DNA of 64,000 nucleotides from Pseudoalteromonas sp. H71. Its GTDB lineage: Bacteria; Pseudomonadota; Gammaproteobacteria; Enterobacterales; Alteromonadaceae. Positions 57,961 through 64,000 of this stretch are shown one piece after another (within the stretch, counting starts at the first letter, position 1; each line of letters begins with the position of its first letter). The DNA lies in the NCBI RefSeq assembly GCF_001468485.1, contig NZ_LODI01000047.1:55916-119915 (forward strand). Direction: 5' to 3'. The notes below the pieces were generated by a model. That model saw only the letters and a program-made list of their open reading frames with translations. It did not search any database and was not told where the DNA came from. The position numbers and the translations under genes were made by a program.

Positions 57961-58791
57961 ATGCCAAATGAAGTAAATAGGCCGCTAACTGCAATGAGCA
58001 CAGATATTCTTTTTCATACTATTTTTCCGCATGAAACCAGTAAAACATGGGTTGTATTTGTCCATGGAGCAGGGGGGAGTTCGGCAATTTGGTTCCGTCA
58101 GCTTAAAGCCTATAAAAAAGAATATAATGTATTGCTGCTCGATCTTCGTGGTCACGGTAAATCGAACAACTTAGTGCAAAACTTTGTAGATAATAATTAT
58201 TCGTTTAATAAGGTCTCTAAAGACATTATCGATGTGTTAGATCACAACAATATCCCTAGCGCACATTTTGTTGGTATTTCACTGGGCACCATTCTTATTC
58301 GTAATATTGCTGAAATTGCGCCGCAATATGTCTCTAGCATGGTGCTAGGTGGCGCGGTGACTCGCTTTAATACCCGCAGCAACACTTTGGTTTATTTAGG
58401 TAATACGTTTAAACACTTCTTGCCGTATATGTGGCTGTATCGTTTATTTGCTTTTATTATGATGCCAAAAAAGCGCCATAAAGAATCTCGACTTTTATTT
58501 GTTCGTGAAGCAAAGCGCTTGTGCCAAAAAGAGTTTATAAAATGGTTTAAATTGGCCATGGACGTAAACCCCTTAATGCAGTACTTCAAAGAAAAAGACA
58601 TTGATATCCCCATCCTTTACATTATGGGTAAAGAAGATCATATGTTCCTTGGCCCGGTTAAAGAAATGGTAAAGCGCCACAAAAATAGCGTACTGCAAAC
58701 TATTCACCAATGTGGCCATGTTTGTAATGTAGAACGCCCTGACTTATTCAACCAGCACTCGCTTGCGTTTATCGCCCAGCAAAACCGATAA
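57961..58791 (+). CDS. Alpha/beta hydrolase
   Basis: The 276-residue alpha/beta hydrolase has the oxyanion segment VFVHGAGGSSAIWFRQ and LDLRGHGKSN. The nucleophile Ser is in FVGISLGTILIRN, the acid Asp in IMGKEDHMF and the His in CGHVCNVERPD. No signal is seen, so it is probably cytosolic. A basic hydrophobic lid region (residues 140-190) may contact a membrane or a lipid. The substrate is unknown. The start could also be the ATG at 57994; neither has a clear ribosome site. Confidence 0.85.
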   Translation: MPNEVNRPLTAMSTDILFHTIFPHETSKTWVVFVHGAGGSSAIWFRQLKAYKKEYNVLLLDLRGHGKSNNLVQNFVDNNYSFNKVSKDIIDVLDHNNIPSAHFVGISLGTILIRNIAEIAPQYVSSMVLGGAVTRFNTRSNTLVYLGNTFKHFLPYMWLYRLFAFIMMPKKRHKESRLLFVREAKRLCQKEFIKWFKLAMDVNPLMQYFKEKDIDIPILYIMGKEDHMFLGPVKEMVKRHKNSVLQTIHQCGHVCNVERPDLFNQHSLAFIAQQNR

Positions 58792-58931
58792 AGGTCGTAG
58801 CTCTTAAAAAGCGTTCAATTAATGGCAAGTCTTAAAAACGTATAACAGCCATCACTTGTTGATTGGAAACGGTCATTCTTTTGCCTTTATCCTTTAGCTA
58901 AAAACACTGTATTGCTTCATGCCGCACTCTT

Positions 58932-59032
58932 TTACACATAGTAAAATACCTCGATTAATATAATTTTATAATTGGCAATCACTTACACAGTTTGTTACTA
59001 ATAGATGTACATAAAATAAGAACACGCTCATG
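58932..59032 (+). repeat. Direct repeat copy 2, probable promoter
   Basis: This is the second copy of the repeat at 55918-56016 (core 58968-59020). It keeps TTGGCA and a TACTAA hexamer with 18-base spacing. It lies before the lipoprotein gene at 59083, at a similar distance to that of copy 1 from the protease gene. Confidence 0.75.
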
Positions 59033-59082
59033 TTAACTATAAGGGTGTAATTTGAGCAAGTTACTAGAATGCAGGGAAGTGT

Positions 59083-59445
59083 GTGAGAACATTTTTAGTT
59101 TTAATATCATTACTTCTTAGTGGGTGTTCTCCAATTTGGAAGGAGCAACCTTATAAAGTGTATTACATTGACGGTACCAAAAGGTTAGGTTACAGCCTTG
59201 GTCAGGGCGCATATATTGGGCGACTGGATGAACCAATAAATATTAAGTCAAACGCGCAATATATTTCGGTTTATGCTTGTCCGCATAAAACTTGTGCTTT
59301 TTACTATATTGATAAAATCAAAGATAACAAGTTTGCTGAACACAAGGAGTTTGTTTATGGGCCATACACAAAAGCTCAATTTGCAGCAATAGCCAAAAAA
59401 TTAGGGTTACCGACTATAAATTCCAGCGTTAAAACCGCAATTTAA
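59083..59445 (+). CDS. Hypothetical lipoprotein
   Basis: The 120-residue protein has a short signal and lipobox LLSGC (Cys15). Two cysteines (CPHKTC) follow near residue 65. The start is GTG with GGGAAG upstream. The family is not recognised. It sits behind the second repeat copy and is followed by small membrane-protein genes. Confidence 0.7.
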   Translation: MRTFLVLISLLLSGCSPIWKEQPYKVYYIDGTKRLGYSLGQGAYIGRLDEPINIKSNAQYISVYACPHKTCAFYYIDKIKDNKFAEHKEFVYGPYTKAQFAAIAKKLGLPTINSSVKTAI

Positions 59446-59563
59446 TAAAGGTTAAAAACCTTACTTAGATTTTCACAGGCTTCAACACGTCCAAATATGT
59501 TAACTAAAACGCCTATTAAATTTTATAAATAAAGAACTTAAAGAAAAAATAAAGGCAGTCAGT

Positions 59564-59845
59564 ATGGATAAAAAGAAAGCCATTGTTATATTGCTCGGCA
59601 TAGTATGGTTTATGTTAGGAGCTGCTTTTTTCATAGGTTTTGAGTCAGTAGAAAAGTTGTTGTTTTGTGTGTTTGTATTTTTCTTTTGTTATAGATATAT
59701 CTATGCATTTATATTAAATAGAAGTATTTATGCACCATACACCGGTGAGGAAATTCCTCCTACTGAAGGTAATTTAATAAAGCGGCTCTTTATGCTGATT
59801 ATAGGTATTGGTGCGTGCACCTATTTTACTTTCTTTATCCCTTAA
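59564..59845 (+). CDS. Hypothetical small membrane protein
   Basis: The 93-residue protein has three hydrophobic segments (about 7-27, 30-52 and 74-92) and a positively charged N terminus (MDKKK). The family is not recognised. Ribosome site AAAGGCAG is well placed. Confidence 0.65.
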   Translation: MDKKKAIVILLGIVWFMLGAAFFIGFESVEKLLFCVFVFFFCYRYIYAFILNRSIYAPYTGEEIPPTEGNLIKRLFMLIIGIGACTYFTFFIP

Positions 59846-59892
59846 AAAGCATATTTGCCCAGTCGCTCTTTATATTATTAGGTGTCAGCAGG

Positions 59893-60147
59893 ATGAAAAA
59901 TAAAGATAACGGATATCCTTATCTCAATATAGACCGACTTACGTATATTTATAAATGTGTTAAGTGCAAAGCTCATATTAAAAAAGGCATGGCAACCTGT
60001 TATAGATGTGGCTATGAATTCACATCTAGCGATATTGATAAAATGCTCAGAGAGTATAAAGAAAACTATTCAAAAAACTGGCACGTTAAGATTTATTTTG
60101 TGCTGTTTGTTGGAGGGATAGTGCTTTTATTGCTGAATATAAATTAA
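59893..60147 (+). CDS. Small zinc-ribbon membrane protein
   Basis: The 84-residue protein has two Cys-x-x-Cys pairs (YKCVKCKAHI and TCYRCGYEF), which make a zinc ribbon, then a charged linker and a C-terminal membrane helix. The start at 59893 is preferred. A frame open from 59815 overlaps the previous gene and adds a hydrophobic stretch without a ribosome site. Function unknown. Confidence 0.65.
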   Translation: MKNKDNGYPYLNIDRLTYIYKCVKCKAHIKKGMATCYRCGYEFTSSDIDKMLREYKENYSKNWHVKIYFVLFVGGIVLLLLNIN

Positions 60148-60218
60148 GTGTATTCTATTAAAAAAGAGTTAGGATCAGTGTTTTACTTCCACTCAAAGCT
60201 ATAAATTATAAGGTTATT

Positions 60219-60632
60219 ATGAACAACGTATTGTTATTATTATTTATTTTTCTAGCCTGTGCTTGCACTTCAACTCATAAGATAGATTCAAACGTTGAAT
60301 TTGAACGACTCTATGCAGCACTAAAAATGGAAGAGATCTTAAGTTTATTTGGGGGAGAAGTGAATATTAGTCCTGAAAAGATACTTTCAGAAATACTAAG
60401 GGATTTACCCGAAAGCCAAAAGCGGGCCTTCATTGAGTCAATGCCTTCAAAAGTTATGGCTGACCCAATTAATGTCAACGCAGCTAAAATTATTTTTAAA
60501 AGCAAACTTACTTCATTATTAACTGCACAAGAGTTAAAAATTGCTGCTGACTTTTATTCTAGTAATATTGGTTTAAAGGCGCATCGAGCGATTATAGATG
60601 CAGAGATAGCTGTTTCAGAATCGTTAAACTAA
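60219..60632 (+). CDS. DUF2059-like lipoprotein
   Basis: The 137-residue lipoprotein (lipobox LACAC, Cys16) has a helical mature part ending in LTAQELKIAADFYSSNIGLKA. This resembles the DUF2059 pattern in which a Phe-Tyr segment follows an acidic helix. The assignment is tentative. Ribosome site AAGG is upstream of the ATG. Confidence 0.6.
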   Translation: MNNVLLLLFIFLACACTSTHKIDSNVEFERLYAALKMEEILSLFGGEVNISPEKILSEILRDLPESQKRAFIESMPSKVMADPINVNAAKIIFKSKLTSLLTAQELKIAADFYSSNIGLKAHRAIIDAEIAVSESLN

Positions 60633-60668
60633 TTTTTCTTTCGAGATGAAATAAAAGGAATTTAATAA

Positions 60669-60965
60669 ATGGCACTTTTATCGATTTCAGTGGGCGTTGC
60701 GTTTTTTGCAGTTGCTATTATTTGGTTTGGGTTTAGCGCTATATTTGGCCAAATGGAAAATTCAGGTTTTGCATTTGGTTTTATATTAGGTGTGTTTCCT
60801 GCGTTTATTGGCTTGGTTTTAATAGTGCCTAGTACGCTTTACCGAACTGTTTTTGTATTTTCCCAAAAACCTGAGCAAACCCAAAAGGAAAAGGTTATTT
60901 TATCGCTTGGTTTGTTTATAACTTTGCTGTGCTTTAGTGCGCTTATTGAGTTAACTTTTACATAA
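60669..60965 (+). CDS. Hypothetical small membrane protein
   Basis: The 98-residue protein has three membrane segments (roughly 5-27, 33-55 and 74-96) with a basic loop (FSQKPEQTQKEK). The family is not recognised. The ribosome site AAAGGAA is strong. It is the last plus-strand gene of the accessory region. Confidence 0.6.
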   Translation: MALLSISVGVAFFAVAIIWFGFSAIFGQMENSGFAFGFILGVFPAFIGLVLIVPSTLYRTVFVFSQKPEQTQKEKVILSLGLFITLLCFSALIELTFT

Positions 60966-61027
60966 TAAATAACTTAAGCGTTACTAAGTATTTTACTTTA
61001 TGCTCACTGAGCAACTTTCATAGTAAA

Positions 61028-61060
61028 AGCTATCACTTGCCTAGCTGACAACTGATAGCT
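61028..61060. terminator. Weak inverted repeat between convergent genes
   Basis: AGCTATCA and TGATAGCT are separated by 17 bases, between the small membrane-protein gene and cysQ. The T tail is poor, so terminator function is uncertain. Confidence 0.35.
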
Positions 61061-61078
61061 AACCACTCAAAACTGCGC

Positions 61079-61849
61079 TTACTCTTCTATCGCACTCACC
61101 ACAAAATACGGATTCAAGTATTCATCTTTGGTGTTGTAAATAAGTGGGCTGCCATCAAGCTTAGTCACTTTAGCACCGGCTATTTCAGCAACTGCATGGC
61201 CTGCACCTGTATCCCATTCACACGTTGGGCCTAGGCGCGGGTAAATATCGGCACTGCCTTCGGCCACTAAGCATAACTTTAGTGAGCTGCCTTTTGATAC
61301 CATTTCAACGTCGTCAAAGCGTTTTACAAATTCAGCTAAATCGGGAGATGGGTGCGAGCGGCTACCTACAACGCGTATTAGCCCTTTATTAGGCTTAGTG
61401 GTTACTTTTAGCTCTATACGCTCATCGCCTTTGTCTTTAAAAGCGCCAATGGCGTCAGCAGCTAGGTACGATACGCCAAGTGCAGGGGCATCGACAACTG
61501 CGAGTACCGGTTTTCCGTTTTCGATTAGGGCTATGTTTACGGTAAATTCGCCGTTCTTTTTAATAAACTCTTTAGTGCCGTCGATTGGGTCTACTAGCCA
61601 GTAGCTTTTCCACGTTTGGCGAATAGCCCAGTTTATGTCGGCGTTTTCTTCACTAAGAATGGGTATGTCGGGCGTAAGCTGTAGTAGCCCCGCTACAATG
61701 ATCTTATGAGCTGCTAAATCGGCGTCGGTTACTGGGCTTTCATCGGCTTTGTATTCAACGTTAAAGTCCTTTTCGTAAATCCCCATAATGGCTTTTCCTG
61801 CGGTGCGGGCAAGGATGAGGGTTTCTTCTAGCAGTTCGGTTTGGTTCAT
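61079..61849 (-). CDS. cysQ: 3'(2'),5'-bisphosphate nucleotidase
   Basis: CysQ removes the 3' phosphate of PAP/PAPS produced in sulfate assimilation. The 256-residue enzyme has the lithium-sensitive inositol-phosphatase-family signature VDPIDGTKEFI, an upstream LSEEN metal ligand and the late CEWDTGAGHAVAEIAGA. It is coupled to cysC, five bases apart, and follows the SLC13 transporter gene. Confidence 0.95.
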   Translation of the reverse strand: MNQTELLEETLILARTAGKAIMGIYEKDFNVEYKADESPVTDADLAAHKIIVAGLLQLTPDIPILSEENADINWAIRQTWKSYWLVDPIDGTKEFIKKNGEFTVNIALIENGKPVLAVVDAPALGVSYLAADAIGAFKDKGDERIELKVTTKPNKGLIRVVGSRSHPSPDLAEFVKRFDDVEMVSKGSSLKLCLVAEGSADIYPRLGPTCEWDTGAGHAVAEIAGAKVTKLDGSPLIYNTKDEYLNPYFVVSAIEE

Positions 61850-61854
61850 TGGGG

Positions 61855-62451
61855 TTAACCTATTATATGCGTTTGTTTTAGATACGTTATCAGTTGGGCA
61901 ACCGATTGGTCTAGGGTGTTTTTACTTGTATCTAAAATTATTTCAGGTTGGGTGGGGACTTCGTAGTTTGAGTCGATCCCAGTAAAGTGTTTTATTTCAC
62001 CTGCGCGTGCTTTTTTGTATAGCTCTTTTGGATCGCGGCTTTCACATACATCAAGTGGGGTATCTATAAATACTTCAATAAACTCACCGTCGTCTACTAA
62101 GTTACGCACCATGTCGCGTTCAGCTCTAAAAGGCGATATAAACGCAGTAAGCACTAATAAACCTGCATCGGTCATTAGTTTTGCGGTTTCGCCTACGCGG
62201 CGAATGTTTTCTATGCGGTCTTCGTCGCTAAAGCCTAGGTCTTTGCATAAACCGTGGCGTACGTTGTCGCCATCGAGCAGGTAAGTGTGTACACCTTGCT
62301 GATTAAGCGCCGCTTCGAGTGCGTTGGCTACGGTGCTTTTACCTGAGCCTGAAAAACCGGTAAACCATAAAATAGCCGGCTTATGTTTTTTTTGCTCGCT
62401 ACGTTGTGCTTTAGTGGTTGCGTAGTTATGCCAAACTATATTTTCATCCAT
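61855..62451 (-). CDS. cysC: Adenylylsulfate kinase
   Basis: CysC phosphorylates APS to PAPS. The 198-residue enzyme has the P-loop [18 protein letters not shown], the substrate motif [17 protein letters not shown] and [13 protein letters not shown], and [20 protein letters not shown] near the C terminus. No cysD or cysN is seen in the window. It lies 33 bases after the restored stop of the transporter gene. Confidence 0.96.
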   Translation of the reverse strand: MDENIVWHNYATTKAQRSEQKKHKPAILWFTGFSGSGKSTVANALEAALNQQGVHTYLLDGDNVRHGLCKDLGFSDEDRIENIRRVGETAKLMTDAGLLVLTAFISPFRAERDMVRNLVDDGEFIEVFIDTPLDVCESRDPKELYKKARAGEIKHFTGIDSNYEVPTQPEIILDTSKNTLDQSVAQLITYLKQTHIIG

Positions 62452-62484
62452 AGTGATGTGTCTCTTATGCTGTTTGCGCCAGTA

Positions 62485-64000
62485 TTAAAACGGAAATACT
62501 AGCGGGATCAGGGTTAATACCGTGATTGAATAAATAATAGAAAGGGGCAAGCCCATAACAATGTAATCTTTTAAACGATAATTACCCGCGCTATACACCA
62601 TTAAATTTGTTTGATACCCAAATGGTGATATAAAACTTGCCGACCAAAAGCAACCGCCATAATAGGGAGCGGGTCTACATTAAAGCCAACGGCAAGTGAA
62701 TACGCAACCGGAAACGACAACGCAGCGGCGGCATTATTGGTAATCAGTTCGGTAAATAGTACGGTCATTAAAAATATGGCTATAAATGCGCCGTAAGGGC
62801 CAAAGTCGCCAAGCACCATAAATAGCGCACTCGATATTTGCCCAGCAAGCCCTGTGCCTATCATTAATTTTGCAAGGCCAATGGCGCTACCTACTACAAC
62901 AAGTAACTCAAGCGGAAAGCGACGTTTTATTTCGTTAAGTTTTATGGTGCCGCTGAGCATTAAGCCAATAAGTAATACCAATAAGCCTTTGACTAACGGC
63001 ACGACCCCAAAAATACTTAAACCCAGTACACCGGCAAAGCTGAGCAATACAATATTAGATTGTTTGGGCGCAAGGTGGGTTTGTAAATCAAGGCCTGAAA
63101 TATACACAAACTCACGCTTTAAATTAGGCAGGCTGTAAAAGTTTTTACCGGGTGCCAAAATGAGTGAATCGCCGGCTTGTAATTGCACTTGGCCAAGGCC
63201 GCCTTGAAGGCGGTCGTGCCCACGGCGAATAGCAATAACAGCGGCGTGAAACTGCTCGCGAAAACGGATTTCTTTTACTGTTTTGCCTATAAATTTAGAC
63301 GACTGGCTTACGACCACTTCAACTAAATGTTCGATGTCTTTTTCATGATTGTCGTGCACTACTTTTAAACCATCAAAACGGGTTAATAGCGGCACCGACT
63401 TTATATCCCCCACAAACAATAGTACGTCGTTTTGTTGGATAATTTGCTGAGGCGTTACTGCGCATATACGTTCGTTATTACGAATTATTTCAGCGAGGAA
63501 CAAGTCTTTTAAATCGCGTAGGCCGTTTTCTTCTACTGTGCGGCCTATTAATTTAGAGCCTGTTTGTATTTTACCCTCAAGGTAAAAAGGAACGACTTCT
63601 TGATCGCTCTTGCCGTTGTCGGGTAAGTATTTAAGCATGACCAAAATAGTAATAAGGCCAACACTAAGCGCCCCCAAACCCACTAAGGTAAAGTCGAAAA
63701 AGCCCAAAGGCTGCATGCCGGCATCTACCGCAAAACCGTTAACTATTAGGTTTGTTGAAGTACCAATTAGGGTAATGGTGCCGCCTAAAATAGCCGTGTA
63801 CGACAGCGGTAATAATAGCTTTGAGGGTGAATGATTGGGGTTATCTTTTATTGCACTAATAAGCGAGGCAACAACTGCCGTGTTATTAGTAAACGACGAT
63901 AAAAATGCGCTGGAAAGCCCCAGCTTTGTTACCGACTTAACTAAGCTACCTTTAGATAACGACATGGATAGCTTTTGAATTAATGTGGTTTTTTCGATTG
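62485..64000 (-). pseudogene. SLC13/DASS transporter with TrkA-C domains, frameshifted and cut by the window edge
   Basis: This is a sodium:anion (sulfate-type) permease whose 5' end lies beyond the window. The frame stays open from the ATG at 63965 to the edge (residues IEKTTLIQKLS precede it). It has membrane segments on both sides of two RCK_C regulatory domains (EGKIQTGSKLIGRTVEENG and SSKFIGKTVKEIRFREQFH). Near 62639-62645 the frame shifts. After MAVAFG the current frame gives RQVLYHHLGIKQI and stops at 62601. The next frame gives SFISPFGYQTNLMVYSAG and continues to a normal C terminus at 62485. A loss of four bases explains it. Sulfate uptake is inferred from cysC and cysQ. Confidence 0.85.

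Noticed and set aside
55918..59032. Integrative element attachment sites for the repeat pair
   Set aside because: No integrase, tRNA or phage gene is present, and the copies are too diverged for recent att sites; a duplicated promoter is more likely.

Overview
The window is AT-rich bacterial DNA that is densely coded with short intergenic gaps. It fits a marine gammaproteobacterium of the order Alteromonadales, most likely Pseudoalteromonas. The pointers are AcnB, SpeD, PldA, the yihY-dtd-yiiD order, a pabA-HDOD-argD/astC-astA-astD run, TonB-receptor carbohydrate loci and many DUF-type lipoproteins typical of that group. The genus call is inference from gene content; no database search was run.

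Layout. 0-6.5 kb: the start of a BLUF blue-light sensor runs off the left edge. It is followed by a metallo-hydrolase lipoprotein, a DUF2959 lipoprotein, yihY-dtd, a spermidine-synthase-like protein, a GNAT/thioesterase fusion and outer-membrane phospholipase A. 6.6-11.0 kb: a minus-strand operon of dapA-like, dapD-like, lysA-like and M14-family desuccinylase genes sits behind a clear lysine riboswitch. 11.2-20.9 kb: housekeeping genes (tag, selO, an OmpA-family porin, acnB), a 2-oxoglutarate oxygenase/PLP-enzyme pair, a second 2OG oxygenase and a thioesterase.

21-43.4 kb is a large galactoside utilisation region. It holds galM, a TonB receptor, a flavin halogenase-family protein, SapC, a sodium symporter, a GH36 alpha-galactosidase, a GntR regulator, an SDR dehydrogenase and a KDGal kinase. 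The glycerol genes glpK and glpD come next. A minus-strand operon galE-galT-galK-oxidoreductase-secreted alpha/beta hydrolase closes the region. Alpha-galactosidase, Leloir genes, glycerol catabolism and a secreted esterase together suggest galactosyl-glycerol compounds (floridoside or galactolipid headgroups) as substrates; this is inference. Closely similar AT-rich motifs before several of these transcription units look like operators of one regulon.

43.5-55.7 kb: an SDR, a YdcH-like protein, pabA, an HDOD protein, the arginine succinyltransferase pathway genes argD/astC, astA and astD, small proteins, speD, an M24 peptidase and an amino-acid permease. 55.9-61.0 kb is an accessory stretch, all on the plus strand. 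It carries small orphan secreted or membrane proteins, a trypsin-like protease broken by an in-frame stop, and a diverged direct repeat of about 100 bp, 3 kb apart, that looks like a duplicated promoter. 61-64 kb: cysQ, cysC and an SLC13-type transporter with a frameshift near its 3' end, running off the right edge.

No rRNA, tRNA, CRISPR array, transposase or phage gene was seen. The most rewarding targets are the riboswitch-controlled alternative lysine operon, the galactosyl-glycerol hypothesis with its shared operators, the oxygenase/PLP pair, and the decaying genes at the right end.
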